DNA of 22,708 bases, from positions 1-22,708 of the forward strand of contig JAANBB010000561.1 in assembly GCA_014621425.1 (NCBI GenBank), read 5' to 3'. The first letter of the stretch is position 1. Each line of letters opens with the position of its first letter. Of the stretch, positions 1-9,917 are shown piece after piece. Position numbers and translations under genes: made by a program. The notes under the pieces are model-generated. The model had not been told where the DNA came from and did no database searches. It saw only the letters and a program-made list of their open reading frames with translations. Source of the DNA: Cylindrodendrum hubeiense (Eukaryota; Ascomycota; Sordariomycetes; Hypocreales; Nectriaceae).

Positions 1-209
1 ATTCTAGTATTATTAATAAAATATATATTATATATTATATAAATAAGGAGACTTTATACTATTTTCCAAAAATTTAACTTAAATATAATATATTTTTAAA
101 TACTTTATATATTTTAAGAATTTAATTATTAAATTACTAACTAATTACTAACTAATTACTAATTAATTACTAACTAATTATTAAAATTAAATTAGTTTAT
201 AAGAGCTCT

Positions 210-669
210 TATTATAGAATCCGGTAATAATAGAATATCAATATTATCCTTGATAGTATACCTCACTATATTATAACAGTCTGGGCTAGCCAGAGGAAAT
301 GCCCAGGGATATTTCCAAGGATTGGAAAAAGAAATCAGCCAGAAATCCTAAGACACGCTCCGGACAGCTCCTGGATTTCCGCGGGATTTCCTGGAACATG
401 GGAAAAGTAATTCTAGGGAAATCCCAGGGATTTCCTTGGGAAAGCTAATCCCATTTCCTGAGCCTTTCCGAGGATTAACAGAGGATTTCCCTTGGATTTC
501 CCGGAGATTTCCTGAGTATATAATATTCTGGGAAATCTCTGGAAATCTTGAAGGTTATCCTTCTTTCTATATTTAATTATATAGTAATAGAGAAGGTTCA
601 CTTTGCTATTTTTCTAGTGATCCTGGACGGTTCTTTTTTTCTTTATGCTAGATTGGTAGATTCCGTATT
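210..669. mobile_element. GC-richer insert, apparently not mutated by RIP
   Basis: This about 460-bp segment interrupts the hAT-like remnant. The related element at 18408-18418 reads straight through TAAGAGCTCT into ATTATTATTAAA, whereas here AGCTCT occurs on both sides (204-209 and 670-675), as expected of a short target duplication. The ends are weakly inverted: TAGAATCCGG near the left and the complement of TAGATTCCG near the right share GAATC. The interior has normal GC content and intact CpA and CpG sites, unlike everything around it. Its length is near the lower limit reported for RIP recognition in Neurospora, which could explain its escape. No coding capacity is credible. Whether it is a MITE or some other insertion is not settled. 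Confidence 0.45.
373..501. repeat. Cluster of GGATTTCC / GGAAATCC motifs
   Basis: The octamer GGATTTCC occurs at 373-380, 384-391, 428-435, 483-490 and 494-501, and its reverse complement GGAAATCC at 417-424. Near matches continue on both sides (for example GGAAATCT at 531 and 541). The 416-435 stretch is a near-perfect inverted pair separated by one base, able to fold into a hairpin. Spacing between units is irregular, so this is a dispersed inverted and direct motif cluster, not a simple tandem array. Function unknown. Confidence 0.7.
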
Positions 670-776
670 AGCTCTGACTATTATTAAAGGTTTTAGTAAT
701 TAGTTAGTAATTAGTACTTGATTTTAGTTAGTCACTAATTACTAACTAAAAATTACTAGTTAAAATTATAATTCTG

Positions 777-2082
777 TTTCTTTCTTAAAACACTATATAA
801 ATGTCTATATTTATTTATTTTAATATTTTAAATTTTTTCTTTTAGAAGGATTTAATTAATATAATAATAAATTATACCATTTTATCGCTATAAATATATT
901 CTCTAAATATAATCTTTTTAATTATAATTTATAAAATAAATTATTCATAATTAATCTTCTTATAGATTTATTGAATTTAGTATTTAACATTTAATATATT
1001 ATATACTTATTCTAGATAATTTATATTTAGTTTCTATAAAACTGAACTATTAAATTCTAAAATAAAAAGATTTCCTTTTTTATATAATATTATATTTAAT
1101 TATTTNTTCAATTTATTCTAGAATTAGATTATTTCTATTTTAATTAATTAATATCTTAGTTAATTTAATAAATCAATATTTAGAGATTCCTCATTTATAA
1201 ATTCTAGATATCTTAATAAACTATCTATTAAATTAAAGAATTAATTTATATTTAATAATAAACTATATAATAATAAATAAATATATTATTATATTTATTT
1301 ATTATTAAACTTAAAAATCTTTAAAAAACTTTATAGATTTTAATAATTATATAGAATTTTAATAGAAAAGAGAATTTCTTTAAGAAAATATTATTAATAT
1401 ATAAAAGATTTAATAAATATTATTACTTTATAATCTAGAGTTTTATAATTTAACTCTATATTAATAAACTTATAAAATTTAAATATTATAGAATGATATT
1501 AATTTTACTTATTTAATAAAAATAACTTTATTATTATTATAAATTTACAGATATTAATCTTTAGATAGATTAAAAAAGAATTATCTTAAGAATAGAATCT
1601 CTTAAAATAATTATAATAAGTAGAAAAATATTCTCTTTTTAGCTTTATTTAACTTAATATATTTTAATTTCTTTCTATTTTTAATTTCTTTTAAAAGAAT
1701 ATTTAGAAAGATTTTAATATCTAAATATCTATAGATAAATCTATAATAAAAACTATAAAATCCTAGAAAAACTTAAATCTCCATAGAGATTTTAAGTTCT
1801 TTTTATTTAATTATTATTTTAATGTTCTTTGTATTTATTAATAGGATATTAATAAATAGAAAGAAACCTTAAAAAAAGATTTAAATAGAATAAAATATAT
1901 ATTTAAAGGGTTTTATATAAAATTAAATTTTATATAGACATTTAAATATTATTTAGAGATATATTATATAAAATTATCTATTTTCTTTAAAAAAAAGAAA
2001 TTTATTATCTTTATAAATAATATTTATTTATTTAGTATATTCTAACCTACATATTTAACTAAATATATAATATCTCTATACT
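777..2082. other. AT-rich stretch without recognisable gene
   Basis: The sequence is almost entirely A and T in all frames. Some stretches (about 1500-2080) translate on the + strand with only TAA/TAG stops, which would fit another heavily mutated transposon, but no family motif could be recognised. It may once have been continuous with 3947-4228 before the pogo-type element inserted between them. A single N lies at 1106. Confidence 0.5.
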
Positions 2083-2125
2083 TAACATATATAATAAGTA
2101 TATAAGCTAGACAAGTATATAAGCT
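2083..2125 (+). repeat. Left terminal inverted repeat of pogo-type element (with TA)
   Basis: This 43-base stretch is the reverse complement of 3904-3946 except for a few transitions. It contains two internal copies of a (G/C)TATATAAGC-like word (around 2098-2107 and 2115-2125), which may be transposase binding sites by analogy with other members. TA at 2083-2084 is taken as the target duplication. Confidence 0.88.
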
Positions 2126-3944
2126 AAAAATCACTTATTCTCTCTTTCTTCTATTTAATCAATTAATTCTCAACTACTAAATATATCTTAATTAAATAAA
2201 GAAATAAATATCCTTCTTACCCTTCAAGTCCTTCAAAATAACCCAAAACTAAATATCCAGAGCACTATATATCTCTATAATACTAATTATAATACCTTAT
2301 ATTACTATTAGAAAGGTATATAGTCTTAATACGATTTTATCCTTAAATTGCAGAGACTATCTAATCTAGAAGAATAGATTATTATTTAATTTATCCTTAA
2401 CTTAGATTTATAAGGATTTCTTCTATAATTATATAATATTAAAGAAATAGCTAATTAACTATTTGCTAATTATAATATATTATTTATTAGTAAGTATTAG
2501 ATTTCTAACTTTATTAGATAATATCTAGAGTTTAAGATATGTTTTTTTTATAAATATAATTATTAGAGAGCTAAATATGAAGATCTAATTATTATTTATA
2601 ATTAATTTAAGTTTATAGAGAATATAATTATAAAATATAATATTATCCTAGTTAATATTTATAATTTTAATAAGATTAGTTTTATAATAGGTCTAATTAT
2701 AAGTGGAATAGTTATTATAGGTATAAAAAGGTATAGAAACCTAAAATTAGTCTAGTCTAGAAACTAAAAATAGGTTATAGTTATTTAGGCTATTAATATA
2801 AAAGGTTAGATAATCTAGCTATTTATTATAATTATAAGCTAATATTATCTTATTAGCTAATATTAAGAAAATAATCTTTTAGATAATTAGGCTATTATTA
2901 TAATTAAAAATAACTAGACTAATAATAAGATAGATTTTAAATAGATTAAATATTTTAAGTAATATATAAAGACTTAATTAAATAGTTATTATTATCTTCT
3001 AATCCTTAATAGATATAAAAGCCACTATTTAACTAATTTTAAGATTTATTATAAGGAAAATAATATTATTATATTTTATATATAATCTTATTTATCTTAT
3101 CTATTCTAGTCTCTTAATATTAAGTATTTTAGACTACTTAAAATAACTTATAATTAATAAATAGAATATCTAATTAAATATTCTATTAATTATATTTCTA
3201 AGATTAATTTCTTTCTAGCTTTTTATATTATCTATAAAACTATAATAATAGAAAATAATATTAAGGGAGATTTTAGAGGAATTAGACTTATTCCTCTTAA
3301 CTCTAAAAATATACTCTTAAAACTTAATATATAACTATAAACTCTAATACCTATTAAGGAGGAGACTAATCTCCCTAATCCTTAGGTTTTAAAGACCTTA
3401 AAGATTATCTTTAAGACTAGCTCTTAGTCTAAATATCTTAAAAGATAAATTAAAAGATATTAAAATAGCTTTCTAATATTTATCCTTAAAATACTTAAAT
3501 TATTTTTTAAGGGAATAAAGATAATAATATATTAAATAGTATTATTAAAGTCTAAGAACCAGATCCTTTAACAGGTAAATAAGATTCTTAATAAATAATA
3601 TAAAACAAAAAGAACCCACCTATAGAATAGAGGGAAGATAACTTTAAATAAAGGAAGGGAAACAATTAATCAGATAGATATTAATATATAGATAAAGGCT
3701 AAATTATCGCAAAGTAATAGTTAAGGAAGATCAGCACGACCAAAGAAAAGGCACTGTAGAACTTACGGAAAGACCGGTCATAATACAAGAACCTATCAGG
3801 TTATTATTAAGACATCTAGGAAAGAGTATAGCACTTAGTTTTAATTGATCAGATATTTTATTATGTTTTTATCTTGAATCTTATCTAAAGGGCTGAGAAA
3901 AGTGGCTTATATACTTATCTGGCTTATATGCTTATTATGTATGT
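2085..3944 (+). mobile_element. pogo/Fot-type (Tc1-mariner superfamily) DNA transposon, RIP-degraded
   Basis: Inverted ends starting ACATAYATAATAAGYATATA lie at 2085 and 3944, flanked on both sides by TA, the target duplication of this superfamily. The 1,860-bp length is typical of fungal Fot/pogo elements. Between the ends lies a single degraded transposase frame (2183-3838). Arm-to-arm differences in the inverted repeats are all C/T or G/A, as RIP produces. The last 350 bp are clearly less mutated than the rest. The element appears complete but inactive. Confidence 0.88.
2183..3838 (+). pseudogene. pogo/Fot-type transposase (HTH_psq / CENP-B HTH, DDE endonuclease, C-terminal zinc knuckle), RIP-inactivated
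   Basis: One frame of about 552 codons runs through without net frameshift; its many stops are TAG or TAA at sites where CAG, CAA or TGG would fit. The N-terminus reads LNKEI...LQNNPKLNIQ, the psq-type helix-turn-helix start. A CENP-B-like DNA-binding region follows, with RAKYEDL at about 2567. The DDE core is legible: NIYNFNKISF stands for the family's DxxNFDETGF, LLILNRYKSH for LxxLDGHxSH, and SLNIKYF for PLDVGCF. All three catalytic aspartates now read Asn (codons at 2669, 3008 and 3116). Near the C-terminus, RHCRTYGKTGHNTRTYQ (3749-3799) is a CCHC knuckle with two Cys changed to Tyr. The start is a guess: ATA at 2183 probably was ATG. It encoded the enzyme that cut and pasted this element. 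Confidence 0.85.
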
Positions 3945-3946
3945 TA
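3904..3946 (-). repeat. Right terminal inverted repeat of pogo-type element (with TA)
   Basis: Partner of 2083-2125, ending with TA at 3945-3946. It keeps C where the left arm has T in several places (GCC against GCT, GCA against GTA), so this arm is nearer the original sequence. Confidence 0.88.
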
Positions 3947-4228
3947 TCTATATAAGGTAAAAAACTAATTCCCTAGGAAAAGACCTTATTCTATTCTTTC
4001 TTAATATTTATATATTATATACTTATTATCTTTAACTATTATTATAATACTTAATAATAAACTAATCTAAAATATTAGTATTTTAATCCTATTCTTAAGA
4101 CTAGTTTTATTATAATTAGAGTAATATAGACTTATATTACCTTTAATAAATAGAGCTAAATATAAGAGCTTCTAGCTCTAGACCTACTTAATTATAATAG
4201 TATTATTATACTAAACTTTAATAAATTA
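3947..4228. other. Unassigned AT-rich segment between the pogo-type element and MULE copy A
   Basis: It does not align with the corresponding part of MULE copy B, so it lies outside copy A. Removing the pogo-type element would join it to the sequence left of 2083. A + strand frame through the join has only TAA/TAG stops, hinting at another degraded element, but no domain was recognised. Confidence 0.4.
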
Positions 4229-5598
4229 CTTCTATATTAAATATAATATAAATACTAAANTTATANTATANCTTAATAAAATANTAAGNNTATTAANCTC
4301 TTATANNTATATANNTANTATATAAATAATATAANATTANTTATTAATTATAAAANTCCTTATATAATATTCTCTAANNTTTNTTATANNTTANCTTATT
4401 ATTAGTAAANANNATAATCTTCTATATNTAAAANATANCTNAATAANTATAANGAATCTTATTANTTATTAANNTATTAATTAATATTTANTTAANTAGA
4501 NTAAGTTANNTATAATATTAAGGGNATTTATNAANATNACTACTATCTAAACTACTAATAAGCTTAGATAACTTAAGCTATTTTTACTTTAATTTAAGAA
4601 GGATATTAAAATTAATATAATAGATATATAACTATTATTATAATATAGGAAATTAATTATTTAAGACTATCTTTATTAACTTATTAAAATCTATAATAAT
4701 AATAGTTAGGTCTTTAATAGATTATTTATCAATTAACTATTAAATTCCCTCTATAAAAAATTAGAATCCTTCTTATCTCTTATTATTAATTAAGCTAAAT
4801 ATTATATTAAAGACTATCCCTAAACATATCTATCCAGTTACTTAGAAGAGGGATAGCTTAAACTGGTTAATATTATATATATTATTAAAGTTAATAATAT
4901 CTAAAAAGCACTTCTATATTTGAAGATAATAAGGAAAGGTCTATATTAAGTTAATAACTTAATTTAACTTATTATCTACCCACTTTATTAAGTAAGGGAT
5001 TCCACTCTCATTAAAAAGCTTAATTAGAACTATAACAGAGATATACCCATTTAACTTATCACAATTAATTATAATCCTAATATTATAGATATCCTTTTAA
5101 ATAAAGCTAGTATTTAGGTATTAATCTTAAATAATTACTTATATATTACAAATATATATACTAACCTATTAACTTATAATCTTGAGAATAGTCCTAATAG
5201 GTAAAATAAGTTATTAATAGATAAGATAAGTTAATAGAGTAAGACTAGGCCTATAATTATATTTATTATATTCTATATTTAGGTATTATTATAAGAACTA
5301 TTTCCCCTCTTTAAGGGCTTTAATAATAACCTACTATTTATAATTATATTTCCGAGACTTCTACTATTATAATCTAACTCTTTTAGTAGGTTGTGATTGT
5401 CTAAATTGATTATACTAAAATATATATTAGATCTTCTAGCCTTAATATTAATATCTATATTACTAAATAATATCAAATTTATACTCCTTTATAAAGGTAT
5501 TAACTATCTTAAAGAGAGTCTCTATATTCAGAGTAATATTACCTAAAATAGGAAAATTAGATATTAACTCTAGTTTCAGGGAAACTGAGAATTATATA
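4229..5598 (-). pseudogene. MULE transposase, copy A (N-terminal and core part, C-terminus lost)
   Basis: The - strand reads in one frame from about 5598. It begins with the NITLNIETLFKIVNTFIKEY region that opens FAR1-like transposases. A degraded FAR1/WRKY-like zinc-binding domain follows, legible as KYNYK..VIIKALKEGK (family CxCxW-type) and EYNKYNYRP. Next comes INCDKLNGY, then the MULE catalytic core: DIINFNNIYNINQFKLSLF, YLGIVFNIIFSLINNKR and IIIIDFNKLIK. The frame has many TAA/TAG stops. Alignment with copy B stops just after the SIEV word of copy B (about 4229), so the zinc-knuckle and AT-hook tail is absent. Many bases between 4260 and 4538 are N. Inactive. Confidence 0.75.
4260..4538. 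other. N-rich tract 1 (ambiguous base calls)
   Basis: Scattered single and double Ns lie within otherwise readable sequence. Aligned to copy B (about 7040-7320), most Ns fall where copy B has G or C, for example AANTTATANTATA against AAGTTATAGTATA. This pattern suggests masked R/Y ambiguity codes from averaging differently mutated repeats, not a physical gap. Confidence 0.7.
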
Positions 5599-5602
5599 GA
5601 TA

Positions 5603-5610
5603 TAGGAAAT
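5603..5610. repeat. Target-site duplication TAGGAAAT, left of MULE copy B
   Basis: TAGGAAAT immediately precedes the left end of copy B (GGCAATTACTAGAGG) and recurs at 9386-9393 immediately after the right end. The unoccupied site GATATAGGAAATATACTT is present in copy B itself at about 8373-8390, which confirms the duplication. Confidence 0.9.
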
Positions 5611-5700
5611 GGCAATTACTAGAGGAACATGACTTTTTACTACGCGGGCATAATCTTACACAGACATAACTTTTTCTACAATCCTTATTAGCTCAAAAAA
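5611..5700 (+). repeat. Left terminal inverted repeat of MULE copy B
   Basis: Begins GGCAATTACTAGAGG and matches the reverse complement of 9298-9385 through CATAACTTTTTC, weakening towards CTTATTAGCTCAAAAA. This arm keeps GCGGGC and many CpA sites that the right arm has lost. A third copy of it opens MULE copy C at 18846. Confidence 0.87.
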
Positions 5701-5895
5701 AAAGGTCTCCATATATACACACAATCAAAGACAGTAAAGCTAGCTTAACTAACAGCTATTATACCCATATTAAATCCATAACTACAACATTCCGCTACTA
5801 TTATATTAAGATAATATAATTTCAATCTCTTATATTTAAATTCTTAGCTTAACTATAAGTAATCAGAATTATACTATATTATGATAATATTACCA

Positions 5896-5984
5896 GATTA
5901 TCTTAATTATATCATAATAGTACTATTAGGTTACCTTAAATCAATATAATTCAATAGTACTATTATGATATTATTAAGATAATC
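5896..5984. repeat. 32-bp inverted repeat with 25-bp loop inside MULE copy B
   Basis: 5896-5927 (GATTATCTTAATTATATCAT...) is the reverse complement of 5953-5984 with one mismatch, separated by 25 bases. The right arm is also the first unit of the 33-bp minisatellite, so the array begins with an inverted unit. It could form a hairpin at the 3' side of the transposase gene. Confidence 0.85.
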
Positions 5985-6084
5985 TAATAGTATTATCATA
6001 ATATTATTAAGATAACCTAATAGTATTATCACGATATCACTAAGATAATCTGATAATACTATCATGATATTACTAAGATAACCT
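5953..6084. repeat. 33-bp minisatellite, four units
   Basis: Four head-to-tail units of exactly 33 bp start at 5953, 5986, 6019 and 6052, each following the pattern AATAGTATTATCATGATATT...AAGATAAYCT. Differences between units are mainly C/T or A/G. A partial fifth unit follows. The equivalent place in copy C (about 19156-19220) has only about two units. Confidence 0.88.
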
Positions 6085-6139
6085 AATATATAATTAACTA
6101 TAATAGTATAATTTCAATTCTTAGAATTTAAATTTATAT

Positions 6140-8372
6140 TCTAATTATAAGTAATTAAAATCCTATTATTTCTATCTTATATTATTCTCTATTATTACTT
6201 ATTAGTTCCTATTAATTTCTTATTCTATAAATACTAGATTATAATTTTTACCTAATAGTTTATATTCTAGTAAGTTATCTAGGACTAAGTATAGCTAATT
6301 AATTATAGATCACTTATATAATTAATCTAACTTACTAGCTTATCTCCTATTTAATCCTTACTAATATTAATTAATTTTGACTTCCTATTAGTCTCTCCCA
6401 CTTATACTTTATTACTTAACTTATTAATATAATAATAACTAATTAAGTACTAATAGCCTAGGATTAACTACTAATCTTAATAGCTAAATTAGAGGATATA
6501 GTTTATAATATATTTTTTAGGCAATTATATAGTATTAAAGTAATCTTTAGGTTAAGGATATAGTAATATAAATCTTATAATAATAATTCTTAAAATCACT
6601 AATATGAATAGATATCTCACTTTATAAACTATAGATCTAAATCTAATTTCTTATAAATTATATAAGAGTATAGGATATTAAGTTCTATTAAGATAGAACA
6701 CTTACTATTATAATCTTATAGAAAAATTAGAAAGGGATTCTTTCTAGTTAATATTACCTTATATGTGATATAATATTATCCTTATATTAAGGCCAGGCCC
6801 TTTAAAGAGATTATTATTTATAGTTTACCTAGGTATTCTAAGTTTAATCTAGAGAGATTATATACTATAAGTACCTTATCTATTATATACTTATCCAAGA
6901 AATTATACTCTTAATCCTTTATTATATCTTATATTATCTTAATAAGGTAAAAGAGATTACTTATACTATTTAGTAAATAGCTTTTAATATTATTATTACT
7001 TACTTCTATACTAGATATAACATGAATATTAAAGTTATAGTATATCTTAATAAAATAGTGAGCCTATTAAGTTCTCACAGGTATATAAATACTATATAAA
7101 TAATATAAGATTAATTATTAATTATAAAACTCCTTATATAGTATTCTCCAAGCTTTCTTATAAGTTACCTTATTATTAGTAAATAATATAACCTTCTATA
7201 TTTAAAAGATACCTCAATAAATATAAGGAATCTTATTAATTATTAAGCTATTAACTAATATTTAATTAATTAAGTTAAGTTAGGTATAATATTAAGGGGA
7301 TTTATTAAGATTATTATTATCTGAGCTACTAGTAGGCTTAGATAGCTTAAGCTATTTCTACTTTAATTTAAGAAGAATATTAGAATTAATATAGTAAATA
7401 CATAATTACTATTATAATATAGAAAACTAATTATCTAAGATTACCTTTATTAACTTATTGAAATCTATGATAATAATAGTTAGGTCTTTAATAGATTATT
7501 TATTAATTAACTATTAAATCCCCTCTATAAGGAATTAGAATCCTTTCTATCTCTTATTATTAATTAAGCTAAATACTATATTAAAGACTATCCCTAAATA
7601 TATCTGTCCAATTACTTAAAAGAAGGATAGTTTAAACTAGTTAGTATTATATATATTATTAAAGCTAATAATATCTAGAAAGTACTTTTATATTTAAAGA
7701 TAATAGGGAAAGGTCTATATTAAGCTAATAACTTAATTTAACTTATTATCTACTTACTTTACCAAGTAGGGGATTCCACTCTTATCAAAAAGCTTGATTA
7801 GGATTATAATAGAAATATACCTATTTAACTTATTATAATTAATTATAATCTTAATATTATAAATATCCTTTTAAATAAAGCTAATATCTAGGTATTAGTC
7901 TTAAATAATTACTTATATATTATAGATATATATACTAACCTGTTAACTTATAGCTTTAAGAGTAATCCTAATAGGTAAAGTAAGTTATTAATAGGTAGGA
8001 TAAGCTAATAAAATAAGACTGGACTTATAATTATATTTATTATATTCTATATTTAGATATTATTATAAGAATTATTTCCCCTCTTCAAGGATTTTAGCAA
8101 TAACCTATCACTTATAGTCACATTTCTAAGATTTCCACTATTATAATCTAATTCCTTTAATAGACCGTGATTATCCAAATTAATTATATTAAAATATATA
8201 TTAGATTTTCTAGCTTTAATATTAATATTTATATCACCAAATAATACTAAACCTATATTCCTTTATAAAGATATTAACTATCTTAAAAAGAGTCTCTATA
8301 TCTAAGATAATATTACCTAGAATAGGAAGGTTAGGTATTAGCTTTAGTTCCGGGGAGATTAAGGATTATATA
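6140..8372 (-). pseudogene. MULE transposase, copy B (FAR1-like zinc domain, MULE core, zinc knuckle, AT-hook tail), RIP-inactivated
   Basis: About 740 codons read in one frame on the - strand; checkpoints at 8158, 7465, 7153 and 6685 share it. In order: an opening PELKLIPNLPILG...LDIETLFKIVN; the FAR1-like domain with WKS.KCDYK and ILEEG (about 8140-8090); then the MULE core with SFNNIYNTN (first catalytic Asp now Asn, 7660-7658), IIIIDFNK (second Asp kept, 7465-7463) and LCIYYINSNILLK (family CxxHIN). These are followed by KAWRILYKEFYN, VRT..AHYFIK, and a CxxH-type zinc knuckle degraded to ELNILYSYIIYKKL (from 6685). Near the end, KWERLIGSQN (about 6410-6378) is an AT-hook-like basic tail. 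Stops are mostly TAA/TAG. The start is uncertain because ATG codons probably became ATA. It encoded the enzyme that moved this family. Confidence 0.85.
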
Positions 8373-8909
8373 GATATAGGAAATATACTTACTAGAGGAC
8401 TTAATATTAATTATTAATCTCGAGGTGGAGAGTATAGTGGAGGGGGATTATAGGTCCCTAGACTTAATAATAACTAGCCCTATCTCTCCCACTACTTATA
8501 TATCTATTTATATTAATAAGTGAGGTTAAGTATAAGATACTAACCTTCTCTAATAACCTATTATATAAACTTTAGAACAGATTAGAATTTAGCCTTTATT
8601 ATTTAAGGTAATATTAGAGATATTAGAGGGCTAGATATATAAGATATAGAAATTAATAATAAGTATAAATATTTACCTAAGATTAAGCTTATTACTTAAT
8701 AAGTAAATAATAAAACTAAAGTAAAATTAATATTAAAATAGATTTTATAATTATTATATATTATCTAGGTTAACTTATTTATACCTTATTAACTATAAGG
8801 TCTAGGGATATCAGAGAATTATTATGGGTATAATATAAAGAGATTATTAATAATATTATTATCTCTAGTATTATAAAATAGAGAGATAGTATTAGCTATA
8901 ATTAATAGA

Positions 8910-9029
8910 CTTAAAGGGTATAATAGACTTAATAGATTAGTATTATACTTAATATAATAACTTAAAGGGTATAATAAACTCAATTAGTATAATAGACTTA
9001 GTAGGTTAGTATTATACTCTATATAATAA
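8910..9029. repeat. Imperfect internal duplication in MULE leader
   Basis: CTTAAAGGGTATAATARACT begins units at 8910 (51 bp) and 8961 (69 bp). Both end in TTAGTATTATACTYWATATAATAA, and the second has about 18 extra bases containing AATTAGTATAATAGA. The same arrangement, obscured by Ns, is in copy A at about 9918-10040. Confidence 0.75.
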
Positions 9030-9139
9030 TATTTCTAAGGGATTAATTAATTACTAGGACTTGGGCTTTAGTTTTATCTTTGGGATTTAAGATCTAGTTT
9101 GATATTAGTTTATTAATAATAAGGTATATTTAATCTAGA

Positions 9140-9169
9140 GGGGGGTGGGGAATGCTGATCAGGGGTGGG
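9140..9169 (+). other. G-run cluster (possible G-quadruplex) in MULE leader
   Basis: Four G runs of six, four, four and three lie within 30 bases (GGGGGG-T-GGGG-11 nt-GGGG-T-GGG), striking in sequence this AT-rich. Copy A keeps the same runs at about 10147-10178. G runs contain few TpG sites and so offer RIP few targets, which alone may explain survival. Confidence 0.6.
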
Positions 9170-9297
9170 CTCTAAGAGTGACTATTAGAATATTTATAAT
9201 AATTATTCCTAGAAGTAAGATTATTTTAATTATAATAGGTTAAATATTAAGGGATATAAAGAGGAAATATAATAGAATTCCTATATATTAATAATTA

Positions 9298-9385
9298 TTT
9301 TTAAGTTAATAAGAGTGGTGGAAAAGTTATGCCTATATAAGATTATATTTATATAATAAAAAGTTATATCCCTCTAGTAATTACC
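9298..9385 (-). repeat. Right terminal inverted repeat of MULE copy B
   Basis: Ends CCTCTAGTAATTACC and pairs with 5611-5700. It is more AT-rich than the left arm, with differences that are mostly transitions. Confidence 0.87.
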
Positions 9386-9393
9386 TAGGAAAT
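9386..9393. repeat. Target-site duplication TAGGAAAT, right of MULE copy B
   Basis: Second copy of the duplication at 5603-5610. Copy A resumes directly after it with ATACTTACTAGAGG, the sequence that follows the same word in copy B at 8385-8398. Confidence 0.9.
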
Positions 9394-9917
9394 ATACTTA
9401 CTAGAGGACTTAATATTAATTATTAATCTTAAAATAGAGAGTATAGTAGAGGGGGATTATAAATCCCTGAGCTTAATAGTAACTAACTCTATCTCTTCTA
9501 TTACTTATATATTTATTTATATTAATAAGTGAGGTTAAGTATAAGATATTAACCTTCTCTAATAACTTATTATATAAGTTTTAAAGTAAATTAGAATTTA
9601 GCCTTTATTACTTAAGATAATGTTAGAGATATTAGAGAGCTAGATATATAAAATATAAGAGTTAATAATAAGTATAGGTATTTACCTAGGATTAAGCTTA
9701 TTACTTGATAAATAAATAATAAAATTAGAATAAGATTAGTATTAAAATAGATTTCATGATTATTATATATTATCTAGGTTAACTTATTTATACTTTATTA
9801 ACTATAAGGTCTAGAAATATCAGAGAATTATTATAAGTATAATATAAAGAGATTATTAATAGTATTATTATCTTTAATATTATAAAATAGAAAGATAGTA
9901 TTAATTATAATTAATAA

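Larger units (their letters stand above)
115..776. mobile_element. Remnant of non-autonomous hAT-like element (split by an insert)
   Basis: The stretch at about 120-200 is a run of ATTACTAACTA units, and 690-770 carries the inverted form (TTAGTAATTAGTTAG). The right end reads ...AATTATAATTCTG at 776; its reverse complement, CAGAATTATAATTTTA, resembles the end of the element at 17847-18513 (CAGGGTTGTGATTTTA). Sequence around AAATTAAATTAGTT-(T/A)-TAAGAGCTCT (about 186-209) and ACTATTATTAAAGG (677-690) matches one continuous stretch of that second element (about 18389-18432), so the two are the same family. Ends of CAG(G/A) type with dense subterminal repeats are typical of hAT elements. No transposase is present, so it would have depended on a partner. 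The left end is not recognisable; the start given is only where the repeats begin. Confidence 0.55.
5611..9385 (-). mobile_element. MULE copy B, full length, nested in copy A
   Basis: This 3,775-bp element has inverted ends of about 90 bp, an 8-bp duplication, a single transposase frame on the - strand (6140-8372), an approximately 1-kb leader between the transposase start and the right end, and a minisatellite between the transposase end and the left end. Mutator-like elements typically make 8-11-bp duplications and have long inverted ends, so structure and protein agree. It is heavily mutated by RIP except at its left end (about 5611-5790). It inserted into copy A roughly ten bases upstream of copy A's transposase frame. 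Confidence 0.9.

Noticed and set aside
373..501. Resemblance of GGGATTTCC to animal NF-kB binding sites
   Set aside because: The surrounding DNA is fungal, and fungi lack classical NF-kB; the match is a chance feature of the motif.
413..601. 62-codon open frame on the - strand
   Set aside because: It runs through the GGATTTCC-type repeat cluster, and its Pro/Lys/Gly-rich translation just reflects those motifs. There is no homology or context for a gene.
3945..4228. C-terminal part of the copy A transposase
   Set aside because: Alignment with copy B breaks at about 4229, and the expected knuckle and AT-hook words are absent, so it was left outside the element.
5279..5476. 65-codon open frame on the - strand
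   Set aside because: It lies within the MULE copy A transposase but in a different frame from the FAR1-like domain; an out-of-frame shadow.
5953..6084. CRISPR-like array
   Set aside because: The 33-bp units abut with no spacers, and the host is eukaryotic; it is a minisatellite.
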